DNA of 64,000 nucleotides. It comes from Nitzschia sp. DOCU1 (taxonomy: Eukaryota > Bacillariophyta > Bacillariophyceae > Bacillariales > Bacillariaceae). The position numbers and the translations under genes are program-made. The stretch is from positions 1,116,001 through 1,180,000 of the forward strand of contig OX595997.1 in NCBI GenBank assembly GCA_951394045.1, in the 5' to 3' direction. The notes beneath the pieces were generated by a model. The model worked only from the letters and a program-made list of their open reading frames with translations, did no database searches and was not told where the DNA came from. This document shows, piece after piece, positions 33,865 to 43,810 of the stretch. Position 1 is the stretch's first letter, and every line of letters begins with the position of its first letter.

Positions 33865-33982
33865 CAACAAATTACTAGGCTTTTCAGACAAAGTGTCGGA
33901 CAGTTTGTATAGCGACAGTAATAGATTGCACAAATTTATGAATATAGCCAGCTATCTGCAGTACACGCGATGTAACGCCTTC

Positions 33983-34711
33983 TCAAGGACACATTGCCGA
34001 TTCTCGGGTATCCGCCCCGGTAGTAGGATTGGTACCCTTCATGTCGGGCCGATCACAAAGTAGCGGTAAAACTTTGGGAGGAAATTGAGCGTCTGAGAAG
34101 TCAGCATTCTCCACCGACGCCGTATCCAAAATGCTGTTGCTAAAGTAGGATCCTTTTGCCACGACATTCTTTAGAGAAGCTCCATCCATACTCGTACCTT
34201 CCAGCGACGCTCCGGTAATGTCGGAACCGGTGAAATCGGCATTCACCAGATACGATTTGTAAAAGCGACAGCCCTGTAAATTGGATCCGGCAAAGTTGGT
34301 GCCCTTGGCAATAACTTGAGTAAAGTCTTTGTTCTTGTAATCCGCTTTCGAGAAGTCTTGTCCCGTAATATCAAGTCCAGCGTAGTCCAAGCCTCCTCCC
34401 GAAACGGCCAGAACGCTCTGCGAAGGTGCCACCACTAGCACCAGGGCAAGCAACGATCCTAGCAAGAAATTCGTGGCATCAGTCTCTGTGTGTTCACTAT
34501 TCGTCTGATTTTGGCGTCGTGGAACATATTGATGGGTACTATCCCCGAGGAAATCCCTCTCCGGCTCTGGAATCCAATGCCGCCACAGCGCCGATAACTC
34601 AACGGAAGGCTTCATTCGAGAACGCGTTGATGCCATGGATCCGACAGGAGCAAAAGCCTGAGACCCGACCACCGCAAGGGCTCCAAACATTGATAAAAGA
34701 GATCCCTTCAT
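33983..34711 (-). CDS. Thylakoid-lumen pentapeptide-repeat protein
   Basis: 242 residues from ATG 34711. The first segment is a signal peptide ending SQAF-APVG, an almost ideal diatom plastid signal. A second hydrophobic stretch, LLGSLLALVLVVAPSQSVLA, is a thylakoid-lumen signal. The mature part is a right-handed pentapeptide helix (A/D-F/L repeats such as ADFTGSDITGASLEGTSM). It ends with LCDRPDMKGTNPTTG and a Cys, as in the 15-kDa type lumen proteins. The biochemical role of these proteins is not established. The frame is open 63 bp further upstream, but only with a non-ATG start. Confidence 0.87.
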   Translation of the reverse strand: MKGSLLSMFGALAVVGSQAFAPVGSMASTRSRMKPSVELSALWRHWIPEPERDFLGDSTHQYVPRRQNQTNSEHTETDATNFLLGSLLALVLVVAPSQSVLAVSGGGLDYAGLDITGQDFSKADYKNKDFTQVIAKGTNFAGSNLQGCRFYKSYLVNADFTGSDITGASLEGTSMDGASLKNVVAKGSYFSNSILDTASVENADFSDAQFPPKVLPLLCDRPDMKGTNPTTGADTRESAMCP

Positions 34712-35519
34712 TGTTTGTGTAAGCGTACGAAAGCTTCTAAAGTATCTAAAGAAGAGTTTCAATTTGATCCGCACCGATGACGGTTTTCTTCCTCATGCAC
34801 ATCATCGGGCGTCTTTTTGATGTGGCCGCGTTGACAGATTTCGCGATCTTGTCTTCAAGCGCATAGTCAAACGCCCCTCGTGTAAATCCACGCAGATTGA
34901 TTCGTTACCGGAAGGAAGGTATCCTATCAGGTACCACTTTTGACGTCATTTGGCCGGCCGGCGTAGATGACGCGCCAAAGTCTTCTTGTGGTCGAAGCGA
35001 TCGATTAAAGTATGAAGACTCTATGGTCCGCACTAACCATATCGACATCCTCCAAAAATCCTAAATACCTCTTTTATACATGTTGAATAAGTATATAATA
35101 TTTTTGCCGCGCATGCAAGCCAAAGATCAAACAAGTCGACAATCCGAAATTCACATCGGTCATCGGGTCATCACCATGATGTATTATATTCGTTCACTTT
35201 GTCTTTGCAAACCTGTTGCCTGTACCTTGCCGGCCTCAATAAGCAACGCCCAATGGTGGCAATCGCAAACACATCGGCAGCAAGCTTGGAGTGGAAGGAG
35301 AATCATCCATGGGAGTGTTTACGATGCCGCTGGCACTGGCGGTCGTGAGATGCATGTGGAACCTTCTGGGAGCAACATTTTGAACACTACGGCTACTGGA
35401 AATGACGACGACAGCGAAGACAATGTATCACCTAATGCCAACGATGCCCTTCTTCCTGCCCTTGTTGACATATGTGGCTGGAGAGCACCCGCTTATGACT
35501 GCTTTGCCTGCAGCCCCTG
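34712..35519. other. Divergent promoter region; 5' part of MIR gene unresolved
   Basis: Contains a CRE-like palindrome (34941-34948). Open frames between 35080 and 35520 do not resemble the missing first MIR motif of the gene downstream. Confidence 0.35.
34941..34948. promoter_or_regulatory. CRE-like palindrome upstream of lumenal pentapeptide gene
   Basis: A perfect TGACGTCA about 230 bp upstream of the ATG. It is the third such site in the window and, like the others, lies in a divergent promoter. Confidence 0.35.
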
Positions 35520-36017
35520 ATGATGGGTTCTTGGATCCGCGTTCTTGTTACGGCCATCTCTTCTACCACCACCACCAATACACTCTGGTGGATTCGTGGT
35601 CCCAATGATGAAGAACGTCATGGACGTGAAGCGGCCTGCACCAGTGGTGTCGCCGAGCCCATCAAGTGTGGCTCCATCATTCGTCTTTTGCATTTGGACT
35701 CTTTGAGAAATTTACATTCTCATAATGTTCGATCGCCTATATCGAGACAACAAGAAGTGAGTTGTTTCGGAAAAGGTGACAATGGCAATGACTGGAAAGT
35801 GGTGTGTTGTGGCGACTATTGGGAACGTTTTCAACCCGTTGCCTTTCAACATGTCGATAGTGGCAAGTTTCTAGGTGCTTCCTCCACAGTCAAATTTACT
35901 CATCAAAATTGTGGGCACAATTGTCCCATTTTGAATCACCTTGAAGTCTTTGGACGATCCCAAAAAGACAACTTTGGAATGTGGGTGGTGGAAATGGGAG
36001 TGCATCTATCGAAATAG
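35520..36017 (+). CDS. SDF2-like MIR-domain protein, N-terminally short or unresolved
   Basis: 165 codons from ATG. The sequence matches the second and third MIR motifs of stromal cell-derived factor 2 proteins: LWWIRG, IKCGSIIRLLHLDSLRNLHSH, SRQQEVSCFGKGDNGNDWKVVC, FQHVDSGKFLGAS, NCPILNHLEVFGR and a final VHLSK. SDF2 proteins are ER-lumen chaperone cofactors. The usual signal peptide and first MIR motif (with CGS and LHSH) are not found upstream in any frame. Either an unrecognised 5' exon exists or the gene is a truncated copy. Confidence 0.65.
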   Translation: MMGSWIRVLVTAISSTTTTNTLWWIRGPNDEERHGREAACTSGVAEPIKCGSIIRLLHLDSLRNLHSHNVRSPISRQQEVSCFGKGDNGNDWKVVCCGDYWERFQPVAFQHVDSGKFLGASSTVKFTHQNCGHNCPILNHLEVFGRSQKDNFGMWVVEMGVHLSK

Positions 36018-36664
36018 ATGCATTAGTGTTGTTGTCGTTGAAGTGAACGTCGATGACTAACTAGATAGTCTGTACTACAAATTATATAGTTAAAGGTAGG
36101 AAATCTAGGTAGCTCAAGCAATCTATCGTTTGCTGGAAGTTTGTTGTTGCAAAACTAGTGCTTGGTTGCTAGTTGAAGCATGAAGAAAGAGCGCCGCGAA
36201 TGTCCTTCATCACGTCGGCCAGCACTTTGGATGGTGATACCATCGGCGATACTTTTTGGCGTACAGACCTTTTTTGCAGCAGTGTTGTCAATAGTGTTTT
36301 GAAGCTATCTTCAAAAAAGGTCACTACGCCAAGCCTTTTTGATGATGCAATGCCGACATTCATTGCCTCGCTTGAGTGTTGCAATGATCTTCTCATTTCG
36401 ATCCCGCGCGATCCTTGGCGGCATTTTCAGATTTGATCGCATGATGGACCGGACAACGGGAGTGCCTTTTTTGCAAGTCGAAGAAGTCAATATTTTTGGC
36501 TAAATAAATATTATATATTTATTTGACCACGTATTTAAAGAAATGTTAGGATGGCGATATGGTTAGTGCGGACCATAGACTCGAGGTAGTCAATCCGTCC
36601 GTCCGCCCTACGGAACTTTGCCTCTCTGTCCAGACATCGGGGCGTGCGATTGCATGCAAAAAAC
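36018..36664. other. Intergenic left of the transposon array
   Basis: No supported gene. It ends with the left target-site repeat of the array. Confidence 0.4.
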
Positions 36665-38996
36665 GGCACCTGAAACATGGCGGTGGCCTTTTTAACGCAG
36701 TTTGGAGGATTGTGATTGGCGGAAGGGACCCATTGGATGACGTATCACTTGTTCTTTGGATTAAAAATGGTTAAAAATCAACGAATCATTATCATCAAAA
36801 CATGTAATTTTAACACGAAGAACACTTGGGACGTTCTTCGATGATGTCAGCATCATATTTACATAACGATGTGACATGATTTTTAATCCTTGTCACCTCC
36901 TGTGTCGCTGCCACGCGCGAATTGCGCGCTTACAAGCTCATAACCTAAAAGGTACCGAATCGATCGACTAAAATGCAAACGCGCCGCCGTCGACACAAGC
37001 ATTGATCCATTGTTGTTACTGCTGGGCAAAATCCATTGCACAACACAAAGGCCAACATCTCTGGTGGGAGAGGCCATCCTAAGGGCACCACCAAATCTCC
37101 AGAAGAAAGGTTAGCTGACCTTGTAATGCAAGACTGGAAAAAGAAGCAGAAGGACGACCAGGCGCAAATGCAGAAAGCTGCATTGTCATCTTTCCTTTTC
37201 CCTACTAAGGACAAGCTACTACTTCAACAACGTTGCAATTGATTTCTTCGCGCAATGGGCAGCAAGAGTGTTTGACTACTTCTTTTGGGAGTTGTTTGGA
37301 TTGTAGGATCGACACCAATCAACACATTTCTGCTTCCATGGCCCCCTAGTATCATTATTGTTCTTTGGAGTGGGAGCAATGGGCATTGGCCCTGTCATTT
37401 CTCGATATTTATCAGCCGCCACGAGTTCATCCACGTTGCTATCCTTGGCAGTTGCTTTGCTGCCGTCCTTGCGCTCACCTTTCTCCATATCTTCATTATC
37501 GCTTCCCGGACCTTCCTCTTCGTCCATCGGTTCGCAGGGCTCGAGCAAAACTAGTTTGGGGTACGATTCCCGTAGATACTTGTGGAGCCTTGCATGCCTT
37601 AGGTTAACAACCTCCTCGTTGGCCGTTTTGTGAGTCTTGGCCTCAAGGCCAATGGTATGCACACAACCCAAGCAAATGCGGTTGATTTTCTTGTGTGGAG
37701 TCTTCTTGGCCGAGCTTTCAATTTTTAGCCCGCACGTCGCATGAAGGCAGAATCTGCAAACCATGCATCGTAATCCATAGCCTACTGGCTGCTCCTTTTT
37801 CGCCTTGCATTTGTTTCCTGCCACACACACAGTCTTCACTTGTCCCACCGATGGGACCATGGGGGTCACGTCAATGTGGCCACCCTCAATCTGCCCTATC
37901 TCCTGACAGAATTTGTTGTTCGCCTTCGTTCCTTTCATCAGAGCACCCAAGGCATCAGCCTTATTCTCATCAGTCATCTTGGTACCTTTATCATGCACCT
38001 CTCCGTTGTTGTCATTTGTATAAGTCATCATTTTCTTGTCGGTCATGGTCATTTTCGTCGTGTAGAAATCCTACCAGTAATCTACGTATCGTGTGTAAAC
38101 TTTTGTTATGCTTGTGTACTGCAAGCTACATACGCGTTTTCGACTTTCCAAAATTCCGAAAAGTGTTCCAATGGTATCTAGCTATAGACCTTGAAGAGAT
38201 CCGAGAAGCTAGACCCATGGGAGTTGTATCCAACGCATACAGGATGCGTTGAGGAAAGACTCCGGTGGTCTAGGAGTGATAGAATCAGCGATAACTTTAG
38301 ATCTCACAATTATTTCCACTACAACTTTTTCATCGTACTTTCAGCGTAGTGCAAATGCGACAACCTTGTTCCGTGTGCTTTGGATCCTGCAAATGAGCTT
38401 GGAAAAGTCCAGAAATGACAGGGTTACAAGTACAACTATGGGGGCACAGTTGCTTGCAATGCCATCATCCTGGGCCCAAATTTATTTTCATCTTTCTAGG
38501 ACTTGCAGACTCCATTTGCAATGAGGAATCTTTCAGAAAAATCGTCTGAGAAATCGTCGCTGAACACTGGCAAAACAACAGCCATTTATTCCACCATTTT
38601 GACTAGCCCAGCATCAACTATGTCTGCGTTGGTAAGCTAGGCCATGCGTCAAGAACTAATCAAAATGGTTACAAGTGATATGAGGCCACACCGCAGCAGG
38701 GAGAGGATAGAAGTTCTCGAGAAAAGGATTAGACTCATAGCCATAATCGAATAGGCACTAGCTAGAGATCATACTAACTGGTGCTTATCTTACTACTTGT
38801 ATGTGAGCGAGCCATGGGCATCTTACTACTATGGGGGGTTAGGCTACTATGCGCATTCCTTGATGATGTGATGAATGCAACTACCGGTACACGGGTATCC
38901 GGCATGGGAGTAACCCGGATGTACCACGTGGCCTCCTCGCTTCGCTCGTCGGGAATTAATTTTTCCGGAAACGTCCACCACTATGGCATAGGTGCC
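36665..38996. mobile_element. TIR element, copy 1
   Basis: Begins GGCACCTGAAAC and ends with GGTGCC. The terminal inverted repeats match at 16 of 22 positions, with 7 perfect outer bases. An 8-bp target duplication fits hAT, Merlin or P-like classes, but no DDE transposase is visible, so it looks non-autonomous. It carries a minus-strand Cys-rich ORF and a plus-strand frame (37006-37242) with an AT-hook-like GRGHPKGT. That hook's core Arg is replaced by His in this copy. It also has subterminal GGATTAAAAAT/ATTTTTAATCC inverted repeats and a CAACGCAT/ATGCGTTG hairpin near 38240. Confidence 0.8.
37276..38052 (-). CDS. Element-encoded Cys-rich protein, copy 1
   Basis: 258 residues, ATG start, no introns. 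The centre has a Cys/His cluster (CVAGNKC, RCMVCRFC, HATC, ICLGC) that could bind two or three zinc ions. Flanking regions are charged and low-complexity, with an acidic EEEGPGSDNEDMEKGE block. The protein sequence is identical in the three copies. Role unknown; zinc-binding accessory or DNA-binding protein of the element is a guess. Confidence 0.6.
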   Translation of the reverse strand: MTMTDKKMMTYTNDNNGEVHDKGTKMTDENKADALGALMKGTKANNKFCQEIGQIEGGHIDVTPMVPSVGQVKTVCVAGNKCKAKKEQPVGYGLRCMVCRFCLHATCGLKIESSAKKTPHKKINRICLGCVHTIGLEAKTHKTANEEVVNLRHARLHKYLRESYPKLVLLEPCEPMDEEEGPGSDNEDMEKGERKDGSKATAKDSNVDELVAADKYREMTGPMPIAPTPKNNNDTRGPWKQKCVDWCRSYNPNNSQKK

Positions 38997-39002
38997 AAAA
39001 AC

Positions 39003-41334
39003 GGCACCTGAAACATGGCGGTGGCCTTTTTAACGCAGTTTGGAGGATTGTGATTGGCGGAAGGGACCCATTGGATGACGTATCACTTGTTCTTTGGATT
39101 AAAAATGGTTAAAAATCAACGAATCATTATCATCAAAACATGTAATTTTAACACGAAGAACACTTGGGACATTCTTCGATGATGTCAGCATCATATTTAC
39201 ATAATGATGTGACATGATTTTTAATCCTTGTCACCTCCTGTGTTGCTGCCACGCGCGAATTGCGCGCTTACAAGCTCATAACCTAAAAGGTACCGAATCG
39301 ATCGACTAAAATGCAAACGCGCCGCCGTCGACACAAGCATTGATCCATTGTTGTTACTGCTGGGCAAAATCCATTGCACAACACAAAGGCCAACATCTCT
39401 GGTGGGAGAGGCCGTCCTAAGGGCACCACCAAATCTCCAGAAGAAAGGTTAGCTGACCTTGTAATGCAAGACTGGAAAAAGAAGCAGAAGGACGACCAGG
39501 CGCAAATGCAGAAAGCTGCATTGTCATCTTTCCTTTTCCCTACTAAGGACAAGCTACTACTTCAACAACGTTGCAATTGATTTCTTCGTGCAATGGGCAG
39601 CAAGAGTGTTTGACTACTTCTTTTGGGAGTTGTTTGGATTGTAGGATCGACACCAATCAACACATTTCTGCTTCCATGGCCCCCTAGTATCATTATTGTT
39701 CTTTGGAGTGGGAGCAATGGGCATTGGCCCTGTCATTTCTCGATATTTATCAGCCGCCACGAGTTCATCCACGTTGCTATCCTTGGCAGTTGCTTTGCTG
39801 CCGTCCTTGCGCTCACCTTTCTCCATATCTTCATTATCGCTTCCCGGACCTTCCTCTTCGTCCATCGGTTCGCAGGGCTCGAGCAAAACTAGTTTGGGGT
39901 ACGATTCCCGTAGATACTTGTGGAGCCTTGCATGCCTTAGGTTAACAACCTCCTCGTTGGCCGTTTTGTGAGTCTTGGCCTCAAGGCCAATGGTATGCAC
40001 ACAACCCAAGCAAATGCGGTTGATTTTCTTGTGTGGAGTCTTCTTGGCCGAGCTTTCAATTTTTAGCCCGCACGTCGCATGAAGGCAGAATCTGCAAACC
40101 ATGCATCGTAATCCATAGCCTACTGGCTGCTCCTTTTTCGCCTTGCATTTGTTTCCTGCCACACACACAGTCTTCACTTGTCCCACCGATGGGACCATGG
40201 GGGTCACGTCAATGTGGCCACCCTCAATCTGCCCTATCTCCTGACAGAATTTGTTGTTCGCCTTTGTTCCTTTCATCAGAGCACCCAAGGCATCAGCCTT
40301 ATTCTCATCAGTCATCTTGGTACCTTTATCATGCACCTCTCCGTTGTTGTCATTTGTATAAGTCATCATTTTCTTGTCGGTCATGGTCATTTTCGTCGTG
40401 TAGAAATCCTACCAGTAATCTACGTATCGTGTGTAAACTTTTGTTATGCTTGTGTACTGCAAGCTACATACGCGTTTTCGACTTTCCAAAATTCCGAAAA
40501 GTGTTCCAATGGTATCTAGCTATAGACCTTGAAGAGATCCGAGAAGCTAGACCCATGGGAGTTGTATCCAACGCATACAGGATGCGTTGAGGAAAGACTC
40601 CGGTGGTCTAGGAGTGATAGAATCAGCGATAACTTTAGATCTCACAATTATTTCCACTACAACTTTTTCATCGTACTTTCAGCGTAGTGCAAATGCGACA
40701 ACCTTGTTCCGTGTGCTTTGGATCCTGCAAATGAGCTTGGAAAAGTCCAGAAATGACAGGGTTACAAGTACAACTATGGGGGCACAGTTGCTTGCAATGC
40801 CATCATCCTGGGCCCAAATTTATTTTCATCTTTCTAGGACTTGCAGACTCCATTTGCAATGAGGAATCTTTCAGAAAAATCGTCTGAGAAATCGTCGCTG
40901 AACACTGGCAAAACAACAGCCATTTATTCCACCATTTTGACTAGCCCAGCATCAACTATGTCTGCGTTGGTAAGCTAGGCCATGCGTCAAGAACTAATCA
41001 AAATGGTTACAAGTGATATGAGGCCACACCGCAGCAGGGAGAGGATAGAAGTTCTCGAGAAAAGGATTAGACTCATAGCCATAATCGAATAGGCACTAGC
41101 TAGAGATCATACTAACTGGTGCTTATCTTACTACTTGTATGTGAGCGAGCCATGGGCATCTTACTACTATGGGGGGTTAGGCTACTATGCGCATTCCTTG
41201 ATGATGTGATGAATGCAACTACCGGTACACGGGTATCCGGCATGGGAGTAACCCGGATGTACCGCGTGGCCTCCTCGCTTCGCTCGTCGGGAATTAATTT
41301 TTCCGGAAACGTCCACCACTATGGCATAGGTGCC
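39003..41334. mobile_element. TIR element, copy 2
   Basis: Same structure as copy 1. The AT-hook-like motif is intact here (GRGRPKGT). It shares five variant bases with copy 3 against copy 1 and has two private differences, both CpG to TpG. Confidence 0.8.
39614..40390 (-). CDS. Element-encoded Cys-rich protein, copy 2
   Basis: Identical in protein sequence to the ORF at 37276-38052. It differs from it by one synonymous base (Thr codon ACA versus ACG). Confidence 0.6.
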   Translation of the reverse strand: MTMTDKKMMTYTNDNNGEVHDKGTKMTDENKADALGALMKGTKANNKFCQEIGQIEGGHIDVTPMVPSVGQVKTVCVAGNKCKAKKEQPVGYGLRCMVCRFCLHATCGLKIESSAKKTPHKKINRICLGCVHTIGLEAKTHKTANEEVVNLRHARLHKYLRESYPKLVLLEPCEPMDEEEGPGSDNEDMEKGERKDGSKATAKDSNVDELVAADKYREMTGPMPIAPTPKNNNDTRGPWKQKCVDWCRSYNPNNSQKK

Positions 41335-41340
41335 AAAAAC

Positions 41341-43672
41341 GGCACCTGAAACATGGCGGTGGCCTTTTTAACGCAGTTTGGAGGATTGTGATTGGCGGAA
41401 GGGACCCATTGGATGACGTATCACTTGTTCTTTGGATTAAAAATGGTTAAAAATCAACGAATCATTATCATCAAAACATGTAATTTTAACACGAAGAACA
41501 CTTGGGACATTCTTCGATGATGTCAGCATCATATTTACATAATGATGTGACATGATTTTTAATCCTTGTCACCTCCTGTGTCGCTGCCACGCGCGAATTG
41601 CGCACTTACAAGCTCATAACCTAAAAGGTACCGAATCGATCGACTAAAATGCAAACGCGCCGCCGTCGACACAAGCATTGATCCATTGTTGTTACTGCTG
41701 GGCAAAATCCATTGCACAACACAAAGGCCAACATCTCTGGTGGGAGAGGCCGTCCTAAGGGCACCACCAAATCTCCAGAAGAAAGGTTAGCTGACCTTGT
41801 AATGCAAGACTGGAAAAAGAAGCAGAAGGACGACCAGGCGCAAATGCAGAAAGCTGCATTGTCATCTTTCCTTTTCCCTACTAAGGACAAGCTACTACTT
41901 CAACAACGTTGCAATTGATTTCTTCGCGCAATGGGCAGCAAGAGTGTTTGACTACTTCTTTTGGGAGTTGTTTGGATTGTAGGATCGACACCAATCAACA
42001 CATTTCTGCTTCCATGGCCCCCTAGTATCATTATTGTTCTTTGGAGTGGGAGCAATGGGCATTGGCCCTGTCATTTCTCGATATTTATCAGCCGCCACGA
42101 GTTCATCCACGTTGCTATCCTTGGCAGTTGCTTTGCTGCCGTCCTTGCGCTCACCTTTCTCCATATCTTCATTATCGCTTCCCGGACCTTCCTCTTCGTC
42201 CATCGGTTCGCAGGGCTCGAGCAAAACTAGTTTGGGGTACGATTCCCGTAGATACTTGTGGAGCCTTGCATGCCTTAGGTTAACAACCTCCTCGTTGGCC
42301 GTTTTGTGAGTCTTGGCCTCAAGGCCAATGGTATGCACACAACCCAAGCAAATGCGGTTGATTTTCTTGTGTGGAGTCTTCTTGGCCGAGCTTTCAATTT
42401 TTAGCCCGCACGTCGCATGAAGGCAGAATCTGCAAACCATGCATCGTAATCCATAGCCTACTGGCTGCTCCTTTTTCGCCTTGCATTTGTTTCCTGCCAC
42501 ACACACAGTCTTCACTTGTCCCACCGATGGGACCATGGGGGTCACGTCAATGTGGCCACCCTCAATCTGCCCTATCTCCTGACAGAATTTGTTGTTCGCC
42601 TTTGTTCCTTTCATCAGAGCACCCAAGGCATCAGCCTTATTCTCATCAGTCATCTTGGTACCTTTATCATGCACCTCTCCGTTGTTGTCATTTGTATAAG
42701 TCATCATTTTCTTGTCGGTCATGGTCATTTTCGTCGTGTAGAAATCCTACCAGTAATCTACGTATCGTGTGTAAACTTTTGTTATGCTTGTGTACTGCAA
42801 GCTACATACGCGTTTTCGACTTTCCAAAATTCCGAAAAGTGTTCCAATGGTATCTAGCTATAGACCTTGAAGAGATCCGAGAAGCTAGACCCATGGGAGT
42901 TGTATCCAACGCATACAGGATGCGTTGAGGAAAGACTCCGGTGGTCTAGGAGTGATAGAATCAGCGATAACTTTAGATCTCACAATTATTTCCACTACAA
43001 CTTTTTCATCGTACTTTCAGCGTAGTGCAAATGCGACAACCTTGTTCCGTGTGCTTTGGATCCTGCAAATGAGCTTGGAAAAGTCCAGAAATGACAGGGT
43101 TACAAGTACAACTATGGGGGCACAGTTGCTTGCAATGCCATCATCCTGGGCCCAAATTTATTTTCATCTTTCTAGGACTTGCAGACTCCATTTGCAATGA
43201 GGAATCTTTCAGAAAAATCGTCTGAGAAATCGTCGCTGAACACTGGCAAAACAACAGCCATTTATTCCACCATTTTGACTAGCCCAGCATCAACTATGTC
43301 TGCGTTGGTAAGCTAGGCCATGCGTCAAGAACTAATCAAAATGGTTACAAGTGATATGAGGCCACACCGCAGCAGGGAGAGGATAGAAGTTCTCGAGAAA
43401 AGGATTAGACTCATAGCCATAATCGAATAGGCACTAGCTAGAGATCATACTAACTGGTGCTTATCTTACTACTTGTATGTGAGCGAGCCATGGGCATCTT
43501 ACTACTATGGGGGGTTAGGCTACTATGCGCATTCCTTGATGATGTGATGAATGCAACTACCGGTACACGGGTATCCGGCATGGGAGTAACCCGGATGTAC
43601 CGCGTGGCCTCCTCGCTTCGGTCGTCGGGAATTAATTTTTCCGGAAACGTCCACCACTATGGCATAGGTGCC
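41341..43672. mobile_element. TIR element, copy 3
   Basis: Same structure as copy 2, AT-hook-like motif intact. Private differences are a CpG to CpA change and one C-to-G change near the right end. It is followed directly by the right CAAAAAAC repeat. Confidence 0.8.
41952..42728 (-). CDS. Element-encoded Cys-rich protein, copy 3
   Basis: Identical to the copy 2 protein. See 37276-38052 for the motif description. Confidence 0.6.
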   Translation of the reverse strand: MTMTDKKMMTYTNDNNGEVHDKGTKMTDENKADALGALMKGTKANNKFCQEIGQIEGGHIDVTPMVPSVGQVKTVCVAGNKCKAKKEQPVGYGLRCMVCRFCLHATCGLKIESSAKKTPHKKINRICLGCVHTIGLEAKTHKTANEEVVNLRHARLHKYLRESYPKLVLLEPCEPMDEEEGPGSDNEDMEKGERKDGSKATAKDSNVDELVAADKYREMTGPMPIAPTPKNNNDTRGPWKQKCVDWCRSYNPNNSQKK

Positions 43673-43810
43673 CAAAAAACATGATGCCATCTTGACGATG
43701 GTGCAAGATATACCTCTGGTCAAAAGAAGCATCGGCGGCTTTTCCGATAGAGAGAGAGGAAACACACTTGCTAGCAGCATGACAAGTAAAAGATATCACC
43801 TCATTCAATC

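Larger units (their letters stand above)
36657..43680. mobile_element. Tandem array of three TIR elements within one 8-bp duplication
   Basis: Three head-to-tail copies of a 2,332-bp unit with a 2,338-bp period. The array is flanked left (36657-36664) and right (43673-43680) by the same 8 bp, CAAAAAAC. Internal junctions carry 6 bp, AAAAAC, between GGTGCC and GGCACC. A single target-site duplication around the set suggests that the trimer arose at, or after, one insertion event. I found only about nine base differences among the copies. Confidence 0.8.

Noticed and set aside
36169..36436. Overlapping short frames on both strands, one with a TM-like stretch
   Set aside because: The plus frame stops after about 39 codons and the minus frame shows no family; too weak to call a gene.
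37695..38252. 185-codon plus-strand frame repeated in all three element copies
   Set aside because: It is antisense to the 258-residue Cys-rich ORF over most of its length and has the biased composition of a shadow frame; the only coding variant is silent in the minus frame but not in this one.
36665..43672. CRISPR or classical satellite array
   Set aside because: The unit is 2.3 kb with ORFs, terminal inverted repeats and flanking target duplication, so a transposon multimer fits better.
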